In this document: positions 16,990 to 25,274 of the stretch, one piece after another
Numbering within the stretch: the first letter of the stretch is position 1
Layout: every line of letters starts with the position of its first letter
NCBI RefSeq assembly: GCF_031082405.1
Contig: NZ_JAVHJU010000069.1
Location: 1-64,000, forward strand
Source: Amycolatopsis sp. A133
GTDB taxonomy: Bacteria > Actinomycetota > Actinomycetes > Mycobacteriales > Pseudonocardiaceae
Direction: 5' to 3'
Length of the DNA stretch: 64,000 bases
Program-made: the position numbers and the translations under genes
Notes under the pieces: generated by a model
The model's database searches: none
What the model was told of the DNA's origin: nothing
What the model saw: the letters and a program-made list of their open reading frames with translations, nothing else

Positions 16990-17784
16990 TCACGCGTGCG
17001 GATCCGGCGGGACCGACCGGTTGTTCAGGTCGACCGACAGGAAGATGTTGTTGGCGACGGGGTGGCGCAGCTCCTCGGCGAGCTGGCCGATCAGCCCCGC
17101 GGTCCGGGCGAGCAGCGCGAACCCGCGCAGCAGCTCCAGCGGCAGCCCGAGGTCGGCGAGCGCGGCGCCGCAGACGCCGGCCCCGTTGAGCGGCAGGGTC
17201 TTGCCGAGCACCCGCGGGTGCACCCGGCCGATCGCGGCGAACAGCTCCAGGTGCGGGCCGCGCAGGCCTTCGGCGTCGGCGATCTCGAACAACCGCCGCG
17301 TGCGCGGGTCGCCGTCCTTGTGCACGTGGTGCCCGAGCCCGGGGACGAACTTCCGTTCCGCGCGGCGGGCCTCCACCGTCTTCAGCGCGAGCGCGTCCCA
17401 GCCGTCCTCGTCCGACGGCGGCTCGCCCGCTCCGGCGAGGACGTCGTGCAGGAACCGGCCGCAGTCCTCGGTGACGCCGAGGAACCGCGACCCGCCGCCC
17501 AGCAGGCCGGCGGCCAGCGCGCCCTGGACCGAGTCCGGCGCGGACAGGTAGGTCAGCCGCGTGACGATCGCGGTCGGGGTGAAGCCGTGGTCGGCCAGCG
17601 CGGCCAGCACGGCCTCGAAGACCCTCGTCTCCCCGGGCGACGGACGTCGCTGCGTCGCCAGCCAGAAGGCGAGCTCGCCGAACCCGACCGTGCCCATCAC
17701 GTCTTCGGCGAGGTCCTGGCCCAGCAGGGTGATCTTGTCCTTCGTGGACGCACCGAGCGCGGTTTCGTAGACCGGATCAGCCAT
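16990..17784 (-). CDS. Citrate synthase-fold / citryl-CoA lyase-like protein
   Basis: 264-aa protein matching short citryl-CoA-lyase or citrate-synthase-like members. Conserved text includes FGELAFWLATQRRPSPGE, AGLLGGGSRF, FVPGLGHHVHKDGDPR with the catalytic-type His, and GKTLPLNGAGVCGAAL near the end. It is about 150 residues shorter than housekeeping citrate synthase, as expected for these catabolic variants. It overlaps the CoA-transferase gene by 8 bp, so the two are translationally coupled. A plausible job is cleaving or forming an acyl-CoA intermediate made by that transferase. Confidence 0.78.
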   Translation of the reverse strand: MADPVYETALGASTKDKITLLGQDLAEDVMGTVGFGELAFWLATQRRPSPGETRVFEAVLAALADHGFTPTAIVTRLTYLSAPDSVQGALAAGLLGGGSRFLGVTEDCGRFLHDVLAGAGEPPSDEDGWDALALKTVEARRAERKFVPGLGHHVHKDGDPRTRRLFEIADAEGLRGPHLELFAAIGRVHPRVLGKTLPLNGAGVCGAALADLGLPLELLRGFALLARTAGLIGQLAEELRHPVANNIFLSVDLNNRSVPPDPHA

Positions 17785-18934
17785 CGACGGCCTCCGTCAG
17801 CCACGCCCGCAGCTCGGCGCCGTGTTCGTCGAGCTCCGGCGGCGGCAGCCGGTAACCGGCCGGGGTCGCGGAAAACCGGATGGGGTGGCGGGTCGTCGGG
17901 ACCGCCCGGTCGCCGTCGCCGACCTCGACGACCGGGTCGAGCCCGAAGCGTTCGGCCATCGCGAACCCGCCGTCGATCGTGTTGATCGGTCCACAGGGGA
18001 CACCGACCTTCGTCAGCGCGTCGAACCAGTCCACCGCGCCGCGCTTCGCCAGCCGCTCGACGAGGATCGGCCGGAGCTCTTCGCGGTTCTTCGTGCGATC
18101 GGCGTTGCGGGCGAACCGCGGGTCGTCGGGGACCTCGGGCAGGTCCAGGACCTCGCACAGCCGGCGGAACTGCCCGTCGTTGGCCGCGGCGACGATCAGG
18201 TCGGCGTCGGCCGTCGGCAGCGGCTCGTAGGGGAAGACACTGGGGTGGGCGTTGCCCATCCGGTACGGCACGACGCCACCGGCGGCATAGGCCGAGCTGT
18301 GGTTGACCAGCCCCGTCAACGCCGAGGACAGCAGGTTGACCTCGACGTGCTGGCCCGCACCGGTCGCGTCGCGGTGGCGCAGCGCGGCCAGGATGCCGAT
18401 CACCGCGTGGTTGCCCGCCATCACGTCGAACACCGAGATCCCGGCCCGGAACGGCGGGCCGTCCGGATCGCCGGTCAGGCTCATCAGGCCCGAAATCGCC
18501 TGCACCATGAGGTCGTAACCGGGCACGTGCGCGCCTTCGCCCGCCCCGAACCCGCTGATCGACGCGTAGACGCTGCCGGGGTTGGCCGCGCTGACCGCCT
18601 CGTAGTCCAGGCCGTACTTGGCCAGGCCGCCGGGCTTGAAGTTCTCGATCAGCACGTCGGCTCGGGCCGCCAGCTCGCGGGCGACGGCGGCGTCGGCCGC
18701 GTCGCGCAGGTCGAGGGCGATGGACCGCTTCCCGCGGTTGACGCCGAGGTAGTAGGTCGAGACGTCCCCGCGCACCGGCGGCATCCACGTGCGGGTCTCG
18801 TCGCCCTGCGGGCCTTCGACCTTGACGACGTCGGCGCCCAGGTCCGCGAGCAGCATCGTCGCGTACGGGCCGGCCAGCACCCGGGAGAAGTCCGCGACCA
18901 GCAGCCCGGACAGCGGGCCGGTGGGTGGTTCCAC
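17777..18934 (-). CDS. CaiB/BaiF-family CoA-transferase (class III)
   Basis: 385-aa class III CoA-transferase that moves CoA between carboxylic acids. The N-terminus is typical (LLVADFSRVLAGPYATMLLADLGADVVKVE). The catalytic Asp is Asp170 in GISVFDVMAGN, followed by GILAALRHRDATGAGQHVEVNL. PGYDLMVQAISGLMSLTG and the LIENFKPG motif also fit. It is the first gene of the minus-strand catabolic operon. A perfect palindrome (18953-18967) lies 18 bp before its start and matches one in front of the amidohydrolase gene. It would activate an organic acid for the lyase encoded next. Confidence 0.88.
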   Translation of the reverse strand: MEPPTGPLSGLLVADFSRVLAGPYATMLLADLGADVVKVEGPQGDETRTWMPPVRGDVSTYYLGVNRGKRSIALDLRDAADAAVARELAARADVLIENFKPGGLAKYGLDYEAVSAANPGSVYASISGFGAGEGAHVPGYDLMVQAISGLMSLTGDPDGPPFRAGISVFDVMAGNHAVIGILAALRHRDATGAGQHVEVNLLSSALTGLVNHSSAYAAGGVVPYRMGNAHPSVFPYEPLPTADADLIVAAANDGQFRRLCEVLDLPEVPDDPRFARNADRTKNREELRPILVERLAKRGAVDWFDALTKVGVPCGPINTIDGGFAMAERFGLDPVVEVGDGDRAVPTTRHPIRFSATPAGYRLPPPELDEHGAELRAWLTEAVDG

Positions 18935-18952
18935 GCCAGCTCCTCGCCTTCT

Positions 18953-18967
18953 GTCCGTCAGACGGAC
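18953..18967. promoter_or_regulatory. IclR operator candidate upstream of the CoA-transferase operon
   Basis: GTCCGTCAGACGGAC is a perfect 15-bp palindrome. A second partial copy (GTCCGCCAGTCTGCGG) starts 19 bp away at 18972. The same motif with one mismatch lies at 19963-19977 between the IclR gene and the amidohydrolase gene, which strongly suggests that the IclR protein binds both. Confidence 0.7.
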
Positions 18968-19032
18968 TGTTGTCCGCCAGTCTGCGGCAAGCGTCGGCCC
19001 GCGGTCAACCCGCGGAGCCGGTCTGCCGCGGC

Positions 19033-19078
19033 GTCGTGAGTGGTAACGCGGGTTCTAACCCGCGTTACCACTCACGAC
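19033..19078. repeat. Long perfect hairpin palindrome, copy 2
   Basis: 22-nt perfect arms (19033-19054 and 19057-19078) with a CT loop. It is identical to the copy at 16-61 except for one base pair, switched G:C to C:G on both arms. The IclR gene ends inside it: the last codons (VVSGNAG) and stop are encoded by the palindrome, so insertion of this element probably set the present stop codon. Confidence 0.85.
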
Positions 19079-19867
19079 CACGTGCGGGACGGCGTCCAGC
19101 CGGGCGAAGTCGGCGCTGATGTCCCCGGCGGTCTGCAGCAGCAGCGGCAGGTGGTGCTCCAGCAGCCGCTCGACCGACGTCTCCGCGGCGTGGCAGTTGA
19201 CGTTGACCCCGGCGATCACCCGGCCGGACCCGTCGCGCAGCGGGGCGGCCACCGACCGGATGCCCAGCGCGAGCTGCTCGTCGGTGAGCGCCCAGCCGCG
19301 GGCCCGCACCTCCCGCAGTTCGGCGTCGCGCTCGGCCGGATCCGGCCGCCAGCGGGGGACCAGGCCCGAGCGGGTCGGCTCGGCCAGCACCGCCGCCAGC
19401 TCGTCCGGCGGCAGCGCGGCGAGCTGCACCTTGCCCAGCGACGTCGGCAGCGCCGGGAACCGGGTGCCGATCTGCACGCTCAGCCCCACGATCTTCGGCA
19501 CCGCCACCCGGGCGACGTAGACGATGTCGGAGCCGTCGAGCTGGGCGATCGAGCACGACTCGTTCGTGCGCGCGACCAGCCGTTCCAGGTGCGGGCGGGC
19601 GACGTCCCACAGGCCCGTCGAGTGCACGTAGGCGACGCCGAGGTCGAGCACCCGCGGCGTCAGGGAGTAGTCGCGTCCGTCCGTGCGGACGTAACCGAGC
19701 TCTTCGAGGGTCAGCAGGATCCGGCGCGCCGTCGGGCGGGCCAGGCCGGCCGCGGTGGCCACCTCGGCGAGCGTCATCGCCCGCCGGCCCGGCCGGAACA
19801 CCGTGATGACCTCGAGCCCGCGCGCCAGCGCCTCGATGAAGTCGGGACCGGTTCCCTCGCGTGGCAT
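19055..19867 (-). CDS. IclR-family regulator (PcaR/PobR-like)
   Basis: 270-aa regulator. The winged helix (about 15-75) reads FIEALARGLEVITVFRPGRRAMTLAEVATAAGLARPTARRILLTLEELGYV, like the PcaR/PcaU/PobR branch that controls aromatic-acid catabolism. The effector domain carries SCSIAQLDGSDIVYVARV, SLGKVQLAAL and ALTDEQLALGIRSVAAPL. The ATG at 19867 has GGGAGG nine bases upstream. It sits between the catabolic operon and the divergent amidohydrolase gene, with the same palindrome in front of each. The last residues come from a dispersed palindrome. Confidence 0.9.
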   Translation of the reverse strand: MPREGTGPDFIEALARGLEVITVFRPGRRAMTLAEVATAAGLARPTARRILLTLEELGYVRTDGRDYSLTPRVLDLGVAYVHSTGLWDVARPHLERLVARTNESCSIAQLDGSDIVYVARVAVPKIVGLSVQIGTRFPALPTSLGKVQLAALPPDELAAVLAEPTRSGLVPRWRPDPAERDAELREVRARGWALTDEQLALGIRSVAAPLRDGSGRVIAGVNVNCHAAETSVERLLEHHLPLLLQTAGDISADFARLDAVPHVVVSGNAG

Positions 19868-19962
19868 GCGCGACCTCCCTCTGCTGTGGTCCTCCACGGC
19901 AGCGTAGCCGCGGGGATTGACACCGGCCCGGCACTGGACGAAAGTGGCGGCACCCACCTGAT

Positions 19963-19977
19963 GTCCGTCTGGCGGAC
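19963..19977. promoter_or_regulatory. IclR operator candidate in the IclR-amidohydrolase intergenic region
   Basis: GTCCGTCTGGCGGAC, a 7-1-7 palindrome with one mismatch, lies 24 bp before the amidohydrolase ATG and 95 bp before the IclR start. It matches the palindrome at 18953-18967 at 13 of 15 bases. The position suits control of both divergent genes. Confidence 0.7.
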
Positions 19978-20001
19978 GAGTGTACGCAAACGGAGGCCTG
20001 C

Positions 20002-21423
20002 ATGTCCGGATCGACCGTCCTGCGGGGTGGCACGGTGCTGACCATCGACGACGCCCGCCGGGTCCTGCCCGGCACGGACGTCCTGGTCACCGGCGACCGG
20101 ATCGCCGCGATCGGGACCGCCCTGGCCGTCCCCGCGGGCACGGAGGAGATCGACGCGACCGGCGGGATCGTGCTGCCGGGGATGATCGACACCCACCGCC
20201 ACCTGTGGCAGACCGCCATGCGCGGCTACGGCGCCGACTGGACACTGACCCAGTACTTCGTCTGGTACTACCTCGAGTGGGGCAAGGTGTTCCGCCCCGA
20301 GGACATCCACGCCGGCAACCTGCTCGGCGCACTGGAAGCCCTCGAAGCCGGCGTCACCACGACGGTCGACTGGTCGCACGGCCTGCAGACCACCCAGCAC
20401 GCCGACGCCGCCGTGGACGCGCTGCAGGCGGTGCCCGGCCGGTTCGTGCTCGCCTACGGCAACATCCAGGACTCGCCGGCGACCTGGACCGGCACCCGCG
20501 AGTTCCGCGACTTCGTCTCCCGCCGCATCACCGGCGACGACCTGCTCGGCTTCCAGCTCGCCTTCGACGTCACCGGCGACCCGGCGTTCCCCGAGAAGCC
20601 CGCGTTCGAGGTGGCCCGCGAGCTCGGCGTACCGGTGACCACGCACGCCGGCGTGTGGGGGGCGACCGGCGACGACAGCATCCGGCTGATGCACGACCAC
20701 GGCTTCATGACCCCGGAGACGATCTACGTCCACGGCGCGTCGCTGTCGGCCGACTCCTACCACCGCATCGCCGCCACCGGCGGGTCGGTGTCGGTCTCCA
20801 CCGAGAGCGAGCAGAGCGCCGGCCAGGGCTATCCGCCCACCTGGGCGCTGCGCAAGTACGGCATCCCGGTGTCCCTGTCCATGGACACCTCGGTGTGGTG
20901 GAGCGGCGACCTGTTCTCGGCCATGCGCGCCACCCTGGGCGCCGACCGGTCCCGGGAGCACCTGGAGGCGCACGCCGGCGGCGAAACGGTGACGCACGCG
21001 GCGCTGCGGGCGGAACAGGTCGTCGAATGGGCCACCCGCGGCGGCGCCGCGGCCTTGGGCCGCTCGGACCTCGGCAGCCTCGAGGTCGGCAAGAAAGCCG
21101 ACGTCGTGCTGCTGAAGAACGACGACTCCCCGGTGTCGTTCCCGCTGCTCAACCCCTACGGCCACGTGGCGTTCCAGGCCCAGCGCGGCGACGTCCACAC
21201 CGTGCTGGTCAACGGCCGGGTGGTCAAGCGCGACGGCAAGCTGGTCGGCGTCGACCTGCCCGCGGTCCGGCGGCGCGTCGAGGAGACGGTGGAGCACCTG
21301 CGCGCGCAGCTGGGGGAGGAGGCGTGGCGGCAGGGGATGAACCCGGACGTGCCGGAGACCAAGATCCTCGACAACCCGTACACCTACACCGACTACCAGA
21401 GCGAGAGCACCCACGGCGGCTGA
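20002..21423 (+). CDS. Amidohydrolase, TrzN/8-oxoguanine-deaminase-like
   Basis: 473-aa metal-dependent deaminase or dechlorinase-type hydrolase of the ATZ/TRZ subgroup. Landmarks are GGIVLPGMIDTHRHLWQTAMRGYG with the HxH metal site, VTTTVDWSH, TTHAGVWGA, IYVHGASLS and LSMDTSVWWSGDLFSAMR, closing with GSLEVGKKADVVLL. This subgroup acts on purines, triazines and other N-heterocycles. Linked ring-cleavage and CoA-transfer genes suggest that it removes nitrogen from a ring compound early in the same pathway. AACGGAGGCCTGC precedes the ATG. Confidence 0.87.
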   Translation: MSGSTVLRGGTVLTIDDARRVLPGTDVLVTGDRIAAIGTALAVPAGTEEIDATGGIVLPGMIDTHRHLWQTAMRGYGADWTLTQYFVWYYLEWGKVFRPEDIHAGNLLGALEALEAGVTTTVDWSHGLQTTQHADAAVDALQAVPGRFVLAYGNIQDSPATWTGTREFRDFVSRRITGDDLLGFQLAFDVTGDPAFPEKPAFEVARELGVPVTTHAGVWGATGDDSIRLMHDHGFMTPETIYVHGASLSADSYHRIAATGGSVSVSTESEQSAGQGYPPTWALRKYGIPVSLSMDTSVWWSGDLFSAMRATLGADRSREHLEAHAGGETVTHAALRAEQVVEWATRGGAAALGRSDLGSLEVGKKADVVLLKNDDSPVSFPLLNPYGHVAFQAQRGDVHTVLVNGRVVKRDGKLVGVDLPAVRRRVEETVEHLRAQLGEEAWRQGMNPDVPETKILDNPYTYTDYQSESTHGG

Positions 21424-21437
21424 ACTACGGTGGAGCC

Positions 21438-21941
21438 GTGGTCCAGGTCTTCGTCCAACCCGCCTACGGCACCGCCGACGCCCGCCGGTACGGAGCGGAA
21501 TCCCTGGAACGGGCCGTCGCGTTCCGCGAGTTCGCCGACCTCCTCGACCCCGTGGACCTCGCCCGCCTGAACGCCCTGCACCCCGGCGGGCGGGCCCGGT
21601 TCTGGGGCGCCAAGGACAAGTACGACCGCCGGATGGACACCGTGACCACCGGCGACGTCGTCCTCTTCACCGGCCGCAAGCACGTCCAGGCCACGGCGGA
21701 GGTGGGACACGGGTTCCGCAACCCCGGGTTCGCCCGCCGCCTGTGGCACCCGGACCCGGGAAAGTGCCTGTTCAGCAACGTCTACAGCCTGCGCCGCTAC
21801 CGGCGCGTCGAGCTGCCCTACGAGGAGATCTGGGCGCTGCCCGGCTTCAACCCCGGCGACAACTTCATGGGCCTGCGCTTCCTCGACGAGGCGAAGTCGG
21901 CCGCGGTGCTGGGCCTGCTCGCCGCCGTTTCCGCGCACTGA
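21438..21941 (+). CDS. Uncharacterised protein, possibly PUA/EVE-like fold
   Basis: 167-aa cytoplasmic protein. The start is a GTG with GGTGGAG upstream; no ATG fits. The central segment VTTGDVVLFTGRKHVQATAEVGHGFRNPGFARRLW and the end (FSNVYSLRRYRRVELPYEEIWALPGFNPGDNFMGLRFLD) recall PUA-like domains that recognise modified nucleotides, where a strand with GD..LF and a late aromatic contact are common. That assignment is tentative. It lies 14 bp after the amidohydrolase gene and may be cotranscribed, though no functional link is evident. Confidence 0.6.
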   Translation: MVQVFVQPAYGTADARRYGAESLERAVAFREFADLLDPVDLARLNALHPGGRARFWGAKDKYDRRMDTVTTGDVVLFTGRKHVQATAEVGHGFRNPGFARRLWHPDPGKCLFSNVYSLRRYRRVELPYEEIWALPGFNPGDNFMGLRFLDEAKSAAVLGLLAAVSAH

Positions 21942-21980
21942 GCGAGCCGGGCCCGCAAAATGCGGACCCGGCTCGCTCAG
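21938..21980. terminator. Bidirectional terminator hairpin
   Basis: 19-nt arms at 21938-21956 and 21962-21980, with one mismatch and loop AAAAT. It starts within the stop region of the 167-aa gene and faces the 3' end of the convergent secreted-protein gene. Stem core is GAGCGAGCCGGG / CCCGGCTCGCTC. Confidence 0.85.
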
Positions 21981-22001
21981 CTTCGGCTCGGATCGGGAAC
22001 G

Positions 22002-22829
22002 TCAGCCCCGGTCGTAGTCGAAGTCGTCGTCCGCGTCGTGGTCGACGACCCAGTGGTCGTCGTCCGTGGCGTCGGCCACCGCGGTGACCGAGTGCGCCGC
22101 CGCACCGCCGATCCCGGCCGCGGTGTACCACGAGTGGTAACCGGCGTAGTCCGGCACGGCCACCGCGTGCGCACCCTCCGACGATGCGCCGTACGGGCCG
22201 GCCGTCAGCTTCTCCGCCTCGTAGACGGCGTGGTGCTCACCCGCGTGGCTGATGACGTGCGCCGAGGACGCGCCGTCCACGCCGGCCGACTGCGACTCGG
22301 CGTAGTAGCCCGCGCCGCCGTCGTCGTCATCGTCGTCGTCCGCGTCGTAGACCGGGTGGACCACGTAGCCGTCCGGCTCGTCCACCGGGTCGGGGTGGCT
22401 CACGACGTGGTGGTGGACCATGTCGGGACCGTCGTTGTCGTAGTCGGCGGTGACGTAGTGGTGCCCGTCGTCGTCGCCGTCGTAGTCGTCGCAGTCGCCT
22501 TCGTCCTCGTCGTACCAGCCGTCGTGGACGGTGTGGTGCCAGCCGTGGTTCCAGCCGTCGTCGCCGGACTCGCCGGTGTGCGTCACGTACGCGCCGCCGA
22601 TCCCGGCCACGGCGGTGTCCTGCTCGGACCAGTGGTGTCCCCACCAGGTCGAACCTTCGTCGGTGTCGGTCGTGCCCGCGCCACCGATGCCGGCCCAGCT
22701 GCTGGAGCTCTCCGCGCTCCAGGAGTCGTGCGGCCAGTCGAGCGGATGTGCGGTCGCCGGGGCGACCGTGACGAGGGAAAGCGGCAGCGCGAAAGCGCCG
22801 GCGACCGCCAGTCGTCGCAATGTGGACAT
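22002..22829 (-). CDS. Secreted Asp/His-rich protein with AGIGGA repeats
   Basis: 275-aa exported protein of unknown family. The signal peptide MSTLRRLAVAGAFALPLSLVTVAPATA is followed by a mature sequence dominated by Asp, His, Gly, Ala and Tyr, including a run of seven Asp (YDADDDDDDDGG), several HH and HHH pairs, and a very acidic C-terminus (DDDFDYDRG). AGIGGA occurs three times (SSWAGIGGAG, AVAGIGGAY, TAAGIGGAA), hinting at three degenerate modules. The composition is suited to binding divalent metal ions outside the cell; that is inference. The ATG follows GGAAGGGAACCCC. Confidence 0.7.
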   Translation of the reverse strand: MSTLRRLAVAGAFALPLSLVTVAPATAHPLDWPHDSWSAESSSSWAGIGGAGTTDTDEGSTWWGHHWSEQDTAVAGIGGAYVTHTGESGDDGWNHGWHHTVHDGWYDEDEGDCDDYDGDDDGHHYVTADYDNDGPDMVHHHVVSHPDPVDEPDGYVVHPVYDADDDDDDDGGAGYYAESQSAGVDGASSAHVISHAGEHHAVYEAEKLTAGPYGASSEGAHAVAVPDYAGYHSWYTAAGIGGAAAHSVTAVADATDDDHWVVDHDADDDFDYDRG

Positions 22830-23412
22830 GATTGTTCGGGGTTCCCTTCCTGAGTACGACGCCGGGTTTGATCGGGGCCCGGCCGCCGGGGCAGAAGTTC
22901 TGTCCGGTAGGTGTGACGCTACCGCTGCTATAGGGCTTTGACCTGCGCAAAGACCCGATCGGTGTGCGGGAACCGCCGAGTGGAGGACAGATCCGGAATG
23001 GGGTCGGAAGAGCCTACTTCGCCTTCATGCCCGTGGTCGGAATGAATGGCGTGAAATCACTCGCTCAGGTAGTTCTCCGTTTAACGGAAAAAACCTCGAT
23101 CCGCCCGGCGGCCGCCTCGGGCGCCGTCCGCCGGTCGTCCGGTGCCGCCATCGGCCGGTCGGCTGACCGGGACCCGGCAGGTGGCGCACCCGGCCCGGGC
23201 CGGGCGGGGCCGCCGCGGCGCGCGCCGATGGGAGAATCCGGGCGGCCGGCCCCCGTCCGACCACGGTAACACCAGCGGCGCGCCGATTGTTCCCACGGTA
23301 TTCACAGTTGTGGAGTAATCTCCGTTTTTTCCGTTACCTGGAACACCCGAAAGCCCGGCAATCGACTCGTTCGGCCCAAGCCGTCGCGCGGGCAATTGCG
23401 TAGGTTCACGGC
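22830..23412. other. Long intergenic region with an AT-rich inverted repeat pair
   Basis: This 583-bp stretch separates two divergent secreted-protein genes and holds no convincing gene. It is less GC-rich at both ends and very GC-rich in the middle (23100-23260). TAACGGAAAAAAC at 23082-23094 is repeated exactly in inverted orientation at 23324-23336, and the first copy also forms CCGTTTAACGG. These are candidate regulatory sites for the two divergent promoters. Confidence 0.6.
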
Positions 23413-24906
23413 ATGTCGCCGATGAGATCCATTATGGCCGTTGTTCTGCTGGCCGCGTTCGTGGTGGTGCCGCCCGGCCCGGCGGTGGCCGCCGACGTCG
23501 TCACCCCCGGTCCCGTGTGCGACCACCAGCCGGTGGCCGACGTCACGGCTCCGGCCGGCGCCGTCACCGTCGACGCCGCGGTGCCCGGCGACCTCTACCG
23601 CAAGTCGCAGGAGTCGCCACCGGGCACGACGTTCTGGCTGCCCCCGGGCACGCACAAACTGGCGGCCGACCCGTTCGGGCAGGTCATCCCCAAGGACGGC
23701 AACGTCTACCTGGGCGCGCCCGGCGCCGTGCTCGACGGGCAGGGCATCAACCAGGCGGCCTTCACGCAGCAGGCGAAGGACGTCGTCATCCGCGGCTTGA
23801 CGATCCAGAACTTCGTCGCCTTGCAGGACCAGGGCGTGGTGAACCACGATTCCGGCGAGCACTGGATCATCGAAAACACCACCGTGCAGAACAACAAAGG
23901 CGCGGGAATCATGGCCGGCGCCCGCCAGGAGGTGCGGCACAGCTGCCTGCGCAACAACGGGCAGTACGGCATGAACGCCTACCGGTCGGACAACACGATC
24001 ACCGCGCTGATCGTCGAAGGCAACGAAATCTCGGGCAACAACACCGACGACTGGGAAACGCGCAGCCCCGGCTGCGGCTGCAGCGGCGGGATCAAGTTCT
24101 GGGTGGTCGACAAGGCCGACGTCCGCGGGAACTGGATCCACCACAACCACGGCGCCGGGCTCTGGGCCGACACCGACAACAACGACTTCCTCATCGAGCA
24201 CAACCTCATCGAGGACAACGACGCCGAGGCGCTGTTCTACGAGATCAGCTACAACCTCGTGTTCCGCGACAACGTGCTCCGCCGCAACAGCCTGGTCGCG
24301 GGCAAGCGCCGCGCCGACCGCGGCGACAACTTCCCGGTGGCGAGCGTGTACCTGTCCGAGTCGGGCGGCGAGCCGCGGGTGCCGGCCCGGACCCACCTGA
24401 TCGACATCTACGACAACGTCTTCGAGGACAACTGGTCCGGCATCACCGCGTGGGAGAACGCCGACCGGTTCTGCAACAGCCCGGCCAACACCTCGATCAA
24501 CACCTGCACCCAGCTCGTCGCCGACCGGACGCGGTGCTCGGCGCCCGCCATCGCGTCCCCGCCGCTGTACGACGACTGCCGCTGGAAGACCCAGCTGGTC
24601 GAGGTGCACGACAACACGTTCCGCTTCGACCCGGCGAGCGTCGGCTGCACGAACGGGAACTGCGGCAAGATGGCGCTGCTGTCCAACTACGGGACGTACC
24701 CGTCTTGGTCGCCGTACAAGGGCACGCTCGTCCAGGACGCCATCACCCACGACCAGGGCAACTACTGGTTCAGCAACTCCTACTACGGGCCGTGGACGTT
24801 CGTCGCGGGGGACACGTCCCGGATCCTGACGGCCGAGCAGTGGCAGTCGAGGCCCTGGTACCAGGACAACTGCGCGTCCTTCGACGACGTGATGCCCCAC
24901 TGCTGA
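23413..24906 (+). CDS. Secreted right-handed parallel beta-helix protein
   Basis: 497-aa exported protein. A signal peptide (MSPMRSIMAVVLLAAFVVVP, cleavage near AVAAD) precedes a core of PbH1-type rungs: VYLGAPGAVLDGQ, DVVIRGLTIQNF, HWIIENTTVQNNKGAGIMAG, ALIVEGNEISGNN, DVRGNWIHHNHGAGLWADT, FLIEHNLIEDND, LVFRDNVLRRN, LIDIYDNVFEDNWSGI and VEVHDNTFRF. Cysteines occur in pairs (CGCSGG, CSAP, CTNGNCG), fitting an extracellular disulfide-bonded protein. The fold is shared by polysaccharide lyases, epimerases and NosD-like proteins. No catalytic triad can be named, so carbohydrate activity is only likely. Confidence 0.8.
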   Translation: MSPMRSIMAVVLLAAFVVVPPGPAVAADVVTPGPVCDHQPVADVTAPAGAVTVDAAVPGDLYRKSQESPPGTTFWLPPGTHKLAADPFGQVIPKDGNVYLGAPGAVLDGQGINQAAFTQQAKDVVIRGLTIQNFVALQDQGVVNHDSGEHWIIENTTVQNNKGAGIMAGARQEVRHSCLRNNGQYGMNAYRSDNTITALIVEGNEISGNNTDDWETRSPGCGCSGGIKFWVVDKADVRGNWIHHNHGAGLWADTDNNDFLIEHNLIEDNDAEALFYEISYNLVFRDNVLRRNSLVAGKRRADRGDNFPVASVYLSESGGEPRVPARTHLIDIYDNVFEDNWSGITAWENADRFCNSPANTSINTCTQLVADRTRCSAPAIASPPLYDDCRWKTQLVEVHDNTFRFDPASVGCTNGNCGKMALLSNYGTYPSWSPYKGTLVQDAITHDQGNYWFSNSYYGPWTFVAGDTSRILTAEQWQSRPWYQDNCASFDDVMPHC

Positions 24907-24914
24907 GTGGCCGG

Positions 24915-25235
24915 CGTTCAGCAGGACGAGGGCGGTCCCGTCGGCCTTGGGCCAGTGCACGGGCAGGAGGAGGTACTGGCCACCGGACTGCAGGATCAGC
25001 TTCAGCCCGGTGTAGCGGTAGCGGTAGGCGGTGTCGGGAGTTGCGGCACACGGTTTCGCGGACGCCCGGCCCGGGCCGCGAGCAGGCGCGAGGAACAGGT
25101 CACCGAGGGAGAGCCCGGCGCCGGGCACGGCGTAGGAGGAGGCGAACGTTTCGGGTCGCACGACACCGACGGCCGCCACGGCGAGCCCGCCCACGACGGC
25201 GGCCGGGGTGACGGCGCGGCAGCCCGGTAGTCGCC
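24915..25235 (-). pseudogene. Remnant of a small membrane-anchored protein gene
   Basis: Minus-strand sequence reads as a hydrophobic anchor (TPAAVVGGLAVAAVGVV) followed by RPETFASSYAVPGAGLSLGDLF and a well-formed C-terminal strand set (TAYRYRYTGLKLILQSGGQYLLLPVHWPKADGTALVLL). That is the pattern of a common actinobacterial single-pass protein. No good start codon with a ribosome site exists, and at the 3' side the frame runs straight into antisense of the beta-helix gene without a stop. I read it as a fragment truncated at one or both ends. Confidence 0.45.
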
Positions 25236-25274
25236 CCGGCCCGGGCCCGGTTACAAGATTTCACCGAACGGCAG

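Noticed and set aside
23302..25194. 630-codon minus-strand frame opposite the beta-helix gene
   Set aside because: Only its first 90 codons look like a protein. The rest is antisense of the beta-helix rungs, so I report a remnant only.
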